From Alphaproteobacteria bacterium (GTDB taxonomy: Bacteria > Pseudomonadota > Alphaproteobacteria > Paracaedibacterales > CAIULA01): a stretch of DNA of 13,116 nucleotides. The translations under genes and the position numbers were made by a program. This document shows positions 1-6,398 of this stretch, in pieces. Position 1 is the stretch's first letter, and each line of letters begins with the position of its first letter. The stretch lies in assembly GCA_019751935.1 (NCBI GenBank), contig JAIEMR010000162.1, positions 1 through 13,116 on the forward strand. The letters run 5' to 3'. Under the pieces are notes generated by a model. It did not search any database and was not told where the DNA came from. It worked only from the letters and a program-made list of their open reading frames with translations.

Positions 1-4
1 CGAG

Positions 5-913
5 ATGTATGATAATTGCCATGAAATGACGAGTTCTGACTTTGCACATGTGGCTTTCAGAACGGTTTTGGGCCAAATGCAAACCGGTCTTCGTCATGCA
101 TTTCTGCAGCAGGGTGTCACAGATCCGGATTTAAGAAAGCACGCGAATGCCTTATGGAGAAGTTTTTCTGATACCTATGATACCATCGAAGAGATATCAG
201 GCAGCACACTAGATAGAACATTACCCTTAAGCGGACGTGCTTTGGTTGCAATTCATAATTCAGAATTTCCAGATTTACAAGACACCACAGCTCGTATAAT
301 CAGTGGTGTTAGCAGCTTTGGGATAAAGTTTAGAAAAGCAACCGAAAATGAGGCCATAGCTTATGTAAAAGGCATTCAAGCCTTTTCAAAAGCAAGCGTT
401 TCGAACTGGCGTTTAAATGCCCTCGGCCGGCATTTAGGTCTTGATGTATCTGGTGGTACTATAGAGGCTAAGATTTCAGTCATAGGAGATCGCTTAAGGG
501 GTTCAGATCCATATGATGTTAATGATGGGAACTTAGTCGAAGCTTATGCAAAGGCACATGTTACAGAATATCAGACAGAACTTGAAGCAGCCTTTGACCA
601 TGAAGTTAATGTTATAAAAAGGGCTTTCTTTAAGCCTTCTCATAAACATCTTGATCCGGATAAAGCGCGCCATCTGTTTAGACATCAATTGAAATGTACG
701 GTTGTTGCCTTGTACGACTTTAGTTATGAAGGTTATTGGCTTGGACATCAAAGGTTCTCTAACACAGGCGATGCAATGTATAAAGATAAAATCTTTGAAT
801 TTATTGATGAAACCTTAATGGATACTGTGCCCAAAGGAGAGGCTGTAAATTCACGAGCCCTTTTCCAAAATGTTAAGGATCATTTGGGTAATAGCAAATA
901 TCTCTTAGATTAA
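5..913 (+). CDS. Hypothetical protein, possibly 5'-truncated by the window edge
   Basis: I do not recognise this protein. The reading frame is open to the window edge (codon GAG precedes the ATG at position 5), so the true start may lie upstream and no ribosome binding site can be judged. The visible 302 residues look soluble: there is no signal peptide, no long hydrophobic segment and no cysteine-rich cluster. Sequence is mixed and helix-prone, with a charged and aromatic C-terminal half (HKHLDPDKARHLFRHQ near residues 213-228, then YDFSYEGYW near 237-245). The gene ends in TAA at 911-913 and faces mgtE convergently across a gap full of palindromes. It is a credible gene because of its length and non-repetitive composition, but no function should be assigned. 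Confidence 0.7.
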   Translation: MYDNCHEMTSSDFAHVAFRTVLGQMQTGLRHAFLQQGVTDPDLRKHANALWRSFSDTYDTIEEISGSTLDRTLPLSGRALVAIHNSEFPDLQDTTARIISGVSSFGIKFRKATENEAIAYVKGIQAFSKASVSNWRLNALGRHLGLDVSGGTIEAKISVIGDRLRGSDPYDVNDGNLVEAYAKAHVTEYQTELEAAFDHEVNVIKRAFFKPSHKHLDPDKARHLFRHQLKCTVVALYDFSYEGYWLGHQRFSNTGDAMYKDKIFEFIDETLMDTVPKGEAVNSRALFQNVKDHLGNSKYLLD

Positions 914-1009
914 TACTAATTGTGAATTAATAAAGTCGGTTGGGTGATGTTAGGCCATTTATGGGATGCTCCATATAAAAACCTTGTCATAGCAGATCTT
1001 TAACTTACA

Positions 1010-1065
1010 ATCCCGGAACCTAATCGATTGTGGCTTTGCCACTTATGAGACTTGGCATCCGGGAT
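1010..1065. repeat. Compound inverted repeat (ATCCCGGA / TCCGGGAT)
   Basis: The ends ATCCCGGA (1010-1017) and TCCGGGAT (1058-1065) are perfect 8-base reverse complements. Inside, GTGGC (1030-1034) and GCCAC (1038-1042) form a second hairpin with a TTT loop. TGCCA (1037-1041) could instead pair with TGGCA (1053-1057), so two inner folds compete. The outer arms resemble the CCCGGA-type palindromes dispersed in some bacterial genomes, but only one copy is visible here. It could be a dispersed repeat or a structured 3' end of the upstream gene. Confidence 0.5.
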
Positions 1066-1101
1066 CTTAAAGGGTTTGAAAGATGTCTATAACATAACCC
1101 T

Positions 1102-1140
1102 CGTCATCACGAGTCGCCGCCAGGCGACGTGGTGATCCAG
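1102..1140 (+). repeat. Dispersed palindromic repeat, copy 1 (CGTCAT...ATCCAG)
   Basis: The element begins CGTCAT and ends ATCCAG. ATCAC (1106-1110) pairs with GTGAT (1132-1136), and inside this GTCGCC pairs with GGCGAC around a GCCA loop, leaving a small internal loop. Two more copies with the same borders occur at 2776-2811 and 2822-2857. The borders and size resemble short palindromic elements scattered between genes in many bacteria (starts like CGTCATTGCGAG, ends like ATCCAG). This family resemblance is from memory. Confidence 0.75.
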
Positions 1141-1159
1141 AAAAGTAAAATGAACGAAA

Positions 1160-1191
1160 ATGGATCCTTAGGCTCCGACCCAAGAGTCCAT
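1160..1191. terminator. Possible bidirectional terminator hairpin
   Basis: ATGGA (1160-1164) and TCCAT (1187-1191) form the base of an imperfect hairpin, with CTT/AAG and GG/CC pairs further in. On the plus strand it is followed by a T-rich run (1192-1232, including TTTTTTATTTTT). On the minus strand it is followed by a T-rich stretch (complement of 1141-1159). It sits between two convergent genes, where a two-way terminator would serve both. The stem is interrupted, so it may instead be another dispersed palindrome that was co-opted. Confidence 0.4.
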
Positions 1192-1248
1192 GTAATTTAT
1201 TGTTTCTGTTTAGTTTTTTATTTTTCTGATCCCTAATTAATAACAGTG

Positions 1249-2649
1249 CTAACCCAAAACCAGGGTCGCAAGGCCAAGGAAAATGGCAAACCCTAAAACA
1301 TCCGTTGTGGTTGTTAAAAGAGGGCCTGAACTGATCGCAGGGTCGAAATCAAAGCGATGCAAAAGGATAGGTAGCGCTGTTCCAGCCAATGCTGCCCACA
1401 CAATATTAAAAACCATGGCTGCCGCTAAAACGAGGCCAAGAGCTATATCCTGGAACCAAAAGCTAGCAATACTGGCCAAAAGGCTGGCAAATACCAGGCC
1501 ATTAATCAGCCCTACTTTCAGTTCCTTGCCAATAATTGACCATATGCGCGTGGTTCTGAATTCATGGGTTGCAAGTGCGCGAACCATCACCGTTACCCCT
1601 TGCATACCCGCATTACCACCCATAGCCGCTACAATCGGCATCAAAATGGCTAAGGCTACTTTTTTCTCTAAGATCCCTTGAAACTGATAAATAACTGCAG
1701 AGGCCAAAAGTGTATCAACAAACGTCACCAGCAGCCATCTAAGCCTAGAGATCGTTGTGTTCAAAGTGCTGGCATGAAAGTCTGATTCACTCACACCGCC
1801 TAGTCTCATAATGTCTTCGGTGACTTCTTCTTCCATGACCGTCAAAACGTCGTCAATTGTAATCATCCCAACCAAACGGCCCTTATGATCCACAACTGGC
1901 GCTGTTACAAAACTATATTGACGGAAAAGAAATCCAACATCTTCTTGAGCCATTGTTAAGGGAATAGACTTTACGTCTTTGTCCATAATTTCTTGAAGCG
2001 TTGTATCTTCGGGATATTTAAACAAGCTATTTAAAGCAATTTTCCCGACAGGTTTATAGTCTTTGCTGACTATAAAAATCTCATAGAATGTTTCGGGAAA
2101 TGAAAAACGACTTTTCTTAGGTGCCCTTAGCATATCCATCGTTTTTTGAATGGTCCAATTGGACCTCATCACCACCATTTCGCGCTGCATCAAACGACCG
2201 GCTGAATATTCGGGATACGTTAAGCTTTGCTCAAGTTTTAGGCGCTGCTCCTCTGGTATATCTTGTAAAACAGTCTTTTGATGATCTTCATCTAATTCAT
2301 TTAAAACAGAAAGTGCATCATCGCTATCAAGCTGAATCAATGCCTCAGCAATTTCTTCATCTGTAAGATGTCTTAAAATTTCAGCCCTTACATCAGCATA
2401 CATCTCTGGCAAGATTTCAGGATCAAGCTGATCATGAACAAGCTCTATGAACCTAGTTCGATCATCTGACGATAAGTTTTCAATAATGACCGCTACATCG
2501 GCAGGGTGAAGAGACTGAATGAGAGTTGTAATTGCACTAGCATTGTCCATCAACAAGGCATGATGAACCTGCTCCATCACATCTTTGGATGGACCGTACC
2601 ATTCGGGGTGGTCTATATACTGTTCAAGATCTTGGTTTTCATTATTCAT
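1249..2649 (-). CDS. mgtE: Magnesium transporter MgtE
   Basis: MgtE is a homodimeric inner-membrane Mg2+ channel gated by its cytoplasmic Mg2+-sensing domains. The 466 residues match the usual family length. In order: a superhelical N domain (about 35-145, with acidic helical repeats such as LHPADVAVIIENL), a tandem CBS pair (about 150-275, ending GMITIDDVLTVMEEE), a connecting helix, and a C-terminal pore region of about five membrane helices (about 305-466). The pore-region signature is present as GGNAGMQGVTVMVRAL (344-359), and the conserved pore aspartate of the last helix is seen in TTTTDVLGF (D450). Many homologues have N where this protein has M349 (GGNxGNQ). The ATG at 2647-2649 is used; no strong Shine-Dalgarno precedes it. 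The gene is monocistronic as far as visible, and no M-box riboswitch is recognisable upstream. Confidence 0.95.
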   Translation of the reverse strand: MNNENQDLEQYIDHPEWYGPSKDVMEQVHHALLMDNASAITTLIQSLHPADVAVIIENLSSDDRTRFIELVHDQLDPEILPEMYADVRAEILRHLTDEEIAEALIQLDSDDALSVLNELDEDHQKTVLQDIPEEQRLKLEQSLTYPEYSAGRLMQREMVVMRSNWTIQKTMDMLRAPKKSRFSFPETFYEIFIVSKDYKPVGKIALNSLFKYPEDTTLQEIMDKDVKSIPLTMAQEDVGFLFRQYSFVTAPVVDHKGRLVGMITIDDVLTVMEEEVTEDIMRLGGVSESDFHASTLNTTISRLRWLLVTFVDTLLASAVIYQFQGILEKKVALAILMPIVAAMGGNAGMQGVTVMVRALATHEFRTTRIWSIIGKELKVGLINGLVFASLLASIASFWFQDIALGLVLAAAMVFNIVWAALAGTALPILLHRFDFDPAISSGPLLTTTTDVLGFAIFLGLATLVLG

Positions 2650-2775
2650 TTTTTAAGCGTAACTAATTTTATCCATAAATGACAGTTATAACTGACCAAC
2701 AAGGACTTTAATTAATAACGGTTAATCAAAATAATCACAAGCACGGTAAAATATACTCAAGGAATTTCAAGATAG

Positions 2776-2811
2776 CTGGATTACCACGTCGCTACGCTCC
2801 TCGTAATGACG
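2776..2811 (-). repeat. Dispersed palindromic repeat, copy 2
   Basis: Read on the minus strand it begins CGTCAT and ends ATCCAG like copy 1. Its outer arms are ATTAC and GTAAT, where copy 1 has ATCAC and GTGAT. Its centre, GAGGAGCGTAGCGACG, closely follows the commonest version of this kind of bacterial intergenic palindrome as I remember it. It lies 10 bases from copy 3 in the opposite orientation, so the two share a larger inverted repeat with CTGGAT at one end and ATCCAG at the other. Confidence 0.75.
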
Positions 2812-2821
2812 AGAAAAACTG

Positions 2822-2857
2822 CGTCATGGCGAGCAACAAAGTTGCGTGGCCATCCAG
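2822..2857 (+). repeat. Dispersed palindromic repeat, copy 3
   Basis: It begins CGTCAT and ends ATCCAG. The outer arms are ATGGC and GCCAT, and the inner stem is CAAC/GTTG around an AAA loop. Its arms differ from copies 1 and 2, yet each change on one arm is matched on the other, so the hairpin is preserved. With copy 2 it forms a head-to-head pair separated by AGAAAAACTG. Confidence 0.75.
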
Positions 2858-2871
2858 AAAACAGGTAACTT

Positions 2872-2901
2872 CATTTTCAATGAGTATATATACCCAAAAT
2901 G
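2872..2901. repeat. AT-rich imperfect palindrome centred on GTATATATAC
   Basis: GTATATATAC (2884-2893) is a perfect 10-base palindrome. It is flanked by CATTTT (2872-2877) and AAAATG (2896-2901), which are also reverse complements, with an asymmetric spacer. It lies beside the two palindromic repeats downstream of hemE. It could be part of a larger repeat, a protein-binding site or chance in an AT-rich stretch. Confidence 0.3.
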
Positions 2902-2993
2902 TTTAAAGAAACTAAGCAGACTTAACTGTAAAGCACCGAAGATCCCGAAAAACAACGAACCCGGAATTTGAAATACGAAGGGTATAGAGGGTA

Positions 2994-4025
2994 TTAGCTT
3001 TTCCAACCCTTAACCAACTCAATCAACTGATGCACATGTGGTATAGGGGTTTCAGGCAAAATGCCGTGACCCAGGTTGAAAACAAAGGGACCAACGCTTA
3101 GGTTTTCTAAAATATTTTGGACATCCTTTTGAAAATCACCCATTACAAGTTTTTCAGGATCCAGATTACCTTGAACAGGAGCAAATTTTTGAATGGCGCT
3201 GTTGGCCCATTTTACGTCCACTGATTGGTCTAAGCCAAAGCATACACCAGGCAGATCTGGAATCAATGCCGGATAATCCAAAGAAATACCCTTCCCGTAA
3301 TAAATAATTGGCGTCTCTGGATAAACGGTTTTTATAGCTTTGTAAATTTTTCGAAGGGGACTCCATAACCACTCTTCTCGCTGCTGCACAGGAACAGCCG
3401 CTGCCCACGAATCAAAAATTTGGACAACATCACAGCCTGCTTTAATTTGCCCTAAAAGCAGTTTAATAACCTGATCTGTCAAAAGATCCAAGATTCCCTT
3501 AAATGTTTGGCTTTGCGTTTCAGCAAATTTGACAATTTCAGAAAAACCCTTGGATTTGCCGCCGCCAATCATGTACGTCCCAATTGTCCAGGGTGAGCCT
3601 GCAAAGCCAATCAAGGCTTTATCTGAAGGTAAAGCGTTTTTCACATCTGTAATTGATTGAAAAAGGGGCTGGTAATCGTTGGATAAATCCTTTTGTTCAC
3701 TGTTTTTCAAAAAGTCAGTCCAGTCAACCTTTGCAAGAATGGGTCCATGGCCTTTTTCAAACTTTACCGTTTGCCCCAAAAAATGCGGAATTGTCAAAAT
3801 ATCGCTAAAGATAATAGCCGCATCAAAGTCAAAACGTTCGATAGGTTGAAGAGTGACTTTGGTTACAACGTCACTGTTAAAACAAAACTCCATAAAGTCA
3901 GGAAATTTTTGTCGTTCAGCCATATACTCAGGCAAATACCGACCCGCTTGCCGCATCAACCAAATCGGCGGAGGTGTTTTTGCGGCTCCTCTTAACGCTT
4001 GGAGTAGGATAGGTACGTTATTCAT
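2994..4025 (-). CDS. hemE: Uroporphyrinogen decarboxylase HemE
   Basis: HemE decarboxylates the four acetate side chains of uroporphyrinogen III to give coproporphyrinogen III in cytosolic haem synthesis. The signature PIWLMRQAGRYLPEY lies at residues 19-33 and supplies the conserved substrate-binding arginines. The catalytic aspartate is seen in IIFSDILTIP (D74). SPWTIGTYMIGGG, VQIFDSWAAAVP, VQGNLDPE and the C-terminal FNLGHGILPETP are all present, so the enzyme looks complete at 343 residues. I chose ATG at 4023-4025. A TTG at 4035-4037 would add four residues and overlap the rph stop as TTGA. Either way the gene is tightly coupled to rph upstream. The stop is TAA at 2994-2996. Confidence 0.95.
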   Translation of the reverse strand: MNNVPILLQALRGAAKTPPPIWLMRQAGRYLPEYMAERQKFPDFMEFCFNSDVVTKVTLQPIERFDFDAAIIFSDILTIPHFLGQTVKFEKGHGPILAKVDWTDFLKNSEQKDLSNDYQPLFQSITDVKNALPSDKALIGFAGSPWTIGTYMIGGGKSKGFSEIVKFAETQSQTFKGILDLLTDQVIKLLLGQIKAGCDVVQIFDSWAAAVPVQQREEWLWSPLRKIYKAIKTVYPETPIIYYGKGISLDYPALIPDLPGVCFGLDQSVDVKWANSAIQKFAPVQGNLDPEKLVMGDFQKDVQNILENLSVGPFVFNLGHGILPETPIPHVHQLIELVKGWKS

Positions 4026-4033
4026 AAAATCTA

Positions 4034-4756
4034 TCAATCCAGCTTCAAGGCTTGGCGTTGCAGTTTATTTAATTCCTCAGTGCCTTGTTTTGCTAATTTC
4101 AAAAGTTCATTAAACTCTTTTTCAGAAAAAGGGTCTTTTTCAGCTGCCGCTTGAACCTCGACCAATTTACCTTGGCCTGTAATGACAAAGTTGGCATCAA
4201 CCTGGGCGTTTGAATCTTCGTGATAGTTTAAATCCAGCATAGGTTCACCGTTTACAATGCCACACGAAACCGCAGCGATTTGGTCTGTAATCGGCAAGAC
4301 TTTTAGCCTTTTTTGTTCAACCAACTTTGTTAAAGCCTGATGAAGAGCCACATAGGCGCCTGTAATACTGGCGGTACGGGTGCCGCCATCGGCTTGTAAA
4401 ACGTCGCAGTCAATTTTAATTTGCCGCTCACCAAGTGCTTTCAGGTCAACAACAGCTCGCAGGGCTCTACCGATCAAACGCTGAATTTCTTGAGTGCGGC
4501 CGGACTGTTTTCCCTTGGCCGCTTCTCGTTCAATGCGCTCGTGCGACGAACGCGGTAACATACCGTATTCGGCTGTTATCCAACCAGAGCCTGTATTTCT
4601 TAAAAAAGGAGGGACTTTTTCTTCGATCGTGGCCGCACAAATGACATGCGTGTCGCCAAATTTAACGAAACAAGACCCTTCGGCATATTTGACAAAGCTA
4701 GGGCCCAGAAAAATGGATCTTAGTTCATTTAATTTTCGATTTTGAATACGCGACAT
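4034..4756 (-). CDS. rph: Ribonuclease PH
   Basis: RNase PH is a hexameric phosphorolytic exoribonuclease that trims the 3' ends of tRNA precursors and takes part in RNA turnover. The 240 residues match the usual length. Hallmarks are GSGWITAEYGMLPRS (56-70), KQSGRTQEIQRLIGRALR (83-100, with the RNA-contacting arginines), the phosphate-binding DGGTRTAS (123-130) and the metal-site region NYHEDSNAQVDANFV (177-191). The C-terminal helix needed for oligomer contacts is present. The ATG at 4754-4756 follows AAGGGATT. In many alphaproteobacteria rph lies next to hrcA or rdgB. Here it is upstream of hemE and downstream of the exported-protein cluster, with 104 bases in front. Confidence 0.96.
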   Translation of the reverse strand: MSRIQNRKLNELRSIFLGPSFVKYAEGSCFVKFGDTHVICAATIEEKVPPFLRNTGSGWITAEYGMLPRSSHERIEREAAKGKQSGRTQEIQRLIGRALRAVVDLKALGERQIKIDCDVLQADGGTRTASITGAYVALHQALTKLVEQKRLKVLPITDQIAAVSCGIVNGEPMLDLNYHEDSNAQVDANFVITGQGKLVEVQAAAEKDPFSEKEFNELLKLAKQGTEELNKLQRQALKLD

Positions 4757-4860
4757 AATCCCTTATTAAATCCTTCAACACTGTTTTGTGGCCTGATGGT
4801 AAAGGGTTTTAAAGGTCCGAGCAATAAGTTATTTAGAATGCCATAGGCACCCACTTTAAT

Positions 4861-5253
4861 CTATTGCGTCCATTCATCTTCAGGTTTAATTGCCAATGAA
4901 CTAAATTGCACAAAAGGGTCTGGATCTCCTGAAGGCGTGCTCGATCCCATCTTCAATTGTTCTTCTCTTGATGCATCATCAGAGCGTGTTCGAATCAAAA
5001 CATCTTCATCCGTAGGAGCAGGCGGCGGAGGAACTTTATGACAAGCCACCAAAACAGCATTACAAAAACCAGGAGGCCCAACTTTAACAAGCATAAAACC
5101 ATCTGGGATAGGTGGTGCTTTAGCAGGTTGCAACTTTAAGGTAGATCCTCCCCCTGGAGGCGGAACCCCTAAAGGCCCGTCAGCTAAAGGAATATCACTC
5201 GCGATAAGTTTGACTGTTGATAAAAATAAACAAATCGTTACTCTTTTAAACAC
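4861..5253 (-). CDS. Small exported proline-rich protein (cluster gene 1)
   Basis: I do not recognise a family. The 130-residue product starts with a basic end (MFKR), a hydrophobic segment and a plausible signal peptidase I site after LIA (about residue 18). The mature part is low in complexity: PPPGGG (31-36), KAPPIP (45-50) and VPPPPAP (74-80), then an acidic and polar tail ending KPEDEWTQ. It has two cysteines after the signal (C64, C71). The start is GTG at 5251-5253, supported by GAGGG about nine bases upstream. A separate promoter candidate lies at 5287-5316, so it may be expressed independently of the genes before it. Its C-terminal E-D-x-W-[ST] resembles the end of the next gene's product. 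It is probably secreted or periplasmic; a role in host contact is inference. Confidence 0.65.
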   Translation of the reverse strand: MFKRVTICLFLSTVKLIASDIPLADGPLGVPPPGGGSTLKLQPAKAPPIPDGFMLVKVGPPGFCNAVLVACHKVPPPPAPTDEDVLIRTRSDDASREEQLKMGSSTPSGDPDPFVQFSSLAIKPEDEWTQ

Positions 5254-5286
5254 TAAAAACTGCCCTCAAATAGTAGGGTTTTTTAT

Positions 5287-5316
5287 ATTATAAGCAACAA
5301 AATGATTCGTTTTAAA
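5287..5316 (-). promoter_or_regulatory. Candidate sigma-70 promoter for cluster gene 1
   Basis: On the minus strand a perfect TATAAT (5287-5292) lies 18 bases after TTTAAA (5311-5316), a weak -35 match. Transcription would begin near 5280, leaving a leader of about 27 bases before the GTG at 5253. The -10 is strong, but the region is AT-rich, so chance is possible. Confidence 0.45.
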
Positions 5317-5387
5317 GATCAAAAGTAACAAAATTAAGATAATTTACCTAGCTCTAAAGAAGGCAATTTATTTCTTTAAATGCGGAC

Positions 5388-5852
5388 TTAATCAGACCAG
5401 CCATCCTCTTCAGACGCTTGAACTTCACAAGATTTACTTTTTGAAGACTCGTCTTTTTCCCCTTCAGCTGAGCTGGTATCAGAAATTTTCAAGCCAGGGA
5501 AAGTAACTGCTGTTAACTCTTCATCTGCCTCTTCATCCCTAAGTTTTTTAGAAGATTGAGTATCTATTTTCAAACGACCCATTGCTTTTCTTGTAGTTTT
5601 TTTATTGATATAGACCTGACCGAGAAACAGAGTCATTTCCTTTTCTGCTGCTTTTTTTGCTTCTTTTTCTGCAGAAATATTGCCCTTTTTACGAAATATA
5701 AAACCTGCGCTTGGCTCTCGCTCTACAGTATTCTCATCAAACGTTACTTTTTTACGGATTTTTTCTAATAAAGGCTGAGTTGATGACTCTTCATTTTCCA
5801 TAGCATATAATTGTGAAAAGAGAAGAAAAGAAAGAATTGCCAATTTTATCAT
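5388..5852 (-). CDS. Small exported charged protein with KKVTF motif (cluster gene 2)
   Basis: I do not recognise a family. The 154-residue product has a signal peptide (MIKLAILSFLLFSQLYA, cleavage likely after residue 17), leaving a mature end MENEESS. The rest is strongly charged and probably disordered or helical: RKKVTFDENT (33-42), a Lys/Glu/Ala helix (AEKEAKKAAEKE, 61-72), then a Ser/Glu/Asp-rich tail ending EEDGWSD. Only one cysteine remains (C142). The ATG at 5850-5852 follows AAGGA at seven bases. That site overlaps the TAA stop of cluster gene 3, ten bases upstream, so the two are translated as an operon. KKVTF fits the RVxF protein-phosphatase-1 docking pattern by eye. It may be a secreted effector, but that is inference. 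Confidence 0.7.
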   Translation of the reverse strand: MIKLAILSFLLFSQLYAMENEESSTQPLLEKIRKKVTFDENTVEREPSAGFIFRKKGNISAEKEAKKAAEKEMTLFLGQVYINKKTTRKAMGRLKIDTQSSKKLRDEEADEELTAVTFPGLKISDTSSAEGEKDESSKSKSCEVQASEEDGWSD

Positions 5853-5862
5853 TTATTATTCC

Positions 5863-6315
5863 TTAGTATTTAAAACGCACTGGTGACATTACTAATGGCT
5901 TGCCAGCAGATAATAACTCAGATGCCCATTTGGGTGAACCAGATTTGGTTTCCAAAAGCGGTAAAGGGGAAATATTTTCCTTATTTTTATCTTTGCCTTT
6001 GCCTTGCAAAACCAATTTAGGCAATTTATCCATCGTCCCGATTTTTCTCGGCTTTATATTTCCGCTCATATCATCTAAAAAATGAACTCTAGAGCTTTTC
6101 AGAGTGGGCTTTTTAATTTCAACAGAAGGCAAAACACCTAAAGGAAGTTTTTCAGCATTTAGCTTTTGCAAAGACTCTCTTTCAGTGTTTAAATCCCTTC
6201 CCGGAATGGGCGGCAATACGACCCCATAATGGCAATTTGTCTTTGGGTCAGAAGAATCATCCATACTGAACGCAGCAAAAAGAAAACAGACCAAAGCAAT
6301 AATTGTTCTTATCAC
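5863..6315 (-). CDS. Small exported protein with RVHF and PKW motifs (cluster gene 3)
   Basis: I do not recognise a family. The 150-residue product has a signal peptide (MIRTIIALVCFLFAAFS, cleavage likely after residue 17) and a mature end starting MDDSSD. The mature part is rich in Pro, Lys, Ser and Leu: GVVLPPIPG (31-39), SSRVHFLDD (74-82), KGKDKNKEN (106-114) and, near the end, SPKWASELLSAGKP (127-140). GVVLPP and PKWASEL recur in similar form in cluster gene 4. The start is GTG at 6313-6315, supported by GGAG seven bases upstream (6323-6326). It is followed after ten bases by cluster gene 2. RVHF is a second RVxF-like match in this cluster. Confidence 0.7.
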   Translation of the reverse strand: MIRTIIALVCFLFAAFSMDDSSDPKTNCHYGVVLPPIPGRDLNTERESLQKLNAEKLPLGVLPSVEIKKPTLKSSRVHFLDDMSGNIKPRKIGTMDKLPKLVLQGKGKDKNKENISPLPLLETKSGSPKWASELLSAGKPLVMSPVRFKY

Positions 6316-6376
6316 ACGAAATCTCCATCTGTACTAAAGGTTTTTAGCCCACAAGGTACAGATAGGTACGAAACAC

Positions 6377-6386
6377 ATAAATTCAA
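6377..6386 (-). promoter_or_regulatory. Shared TTGAATTTAT element upstream of cluster gene 3
   Basis: On the minus strand TTGAATTTAT begins 71 bases before the GTG of cluster gene 3. The same ten bases occur upstream of cluster gene 4 (6924-6933). TTGAAT could be a -35 box, with a weak TATCTG 16 bases further on. The match may be chance in AT-rich DNA. Confidence 0.3.
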
Positions 6387-6398
6387 ATACAAATCACA

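Larger units (their letters stand above)
914..1248. other. Convergent intergenic region with three palindromic elements
   Basis: This 335-base gap separates the ends of two converging genes. I see no gene in it. It holds a compound stem-loop (1010-1065), a short palindromic repeat of the CGTCAT...ATCCAG type (1102-1140) and a hairpin flanked by T-rich sequence on both strands (1160-1191). The first about 95 bases show nothing recognisable. Confidence 0.7.
2650..2993. other. Intergenic region upstream of mgtE and downstream of hemE, repeat-rich
   Basis: This 344-base gap follows hemE and precedes mgtE on the minus strand. I see no gene in it. It contains two back-to-back palindromic repeats (2776-2811 and 2822-2857) and an AT-rich palindrome (2872-2901). 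The mgtE promoter should lie in 2650-2770, which is very AT-rich, but no clear -35/-10 pair stands out. A short open frame across 2824-3006 is read through the repeats and overlaps the end of hemE, and is not credible. Confidence 0.6.

Noticed and set aside
1283..1681. 132-codon plus-strand open frame
   Set aside because: It is antisense to the conserved membrane region of mgtE, and its peptide is a typical reverse-complement shadow.
2650..2770. M-box Mg2+ riboswitch in front of mgtE
   Set aside because: The leader is AT-rich and short of stems; none of the conserved M-box features could be recognised.
2824..3006. 60-codon minus-strand open frame after hemE
   Set aside because: It overlaps the end of hemE and reads through a palindromic repeat, with no supporting ribosome binding site or family resemblance.
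4838..4860. TGCC-ATA-GGCA hairpin after cluster gene 1
   Set aside because: The stem is only four bases with no T-rich tail, too weak to call a terminator.
5354..5378. TAAAGAA / TTCTTTA inverted repeat as a terminator of cluster gene 2
   Set aside because: The stem is almost all A/T and no U-run follows in the direction of transcription.
5974..5982. KEN sequence in cluster gene 3 as an APC/C degron
   Set aside because: Three residues inside a Lys/Asn-rich stretch are expected by chance, and there is no supporting context.
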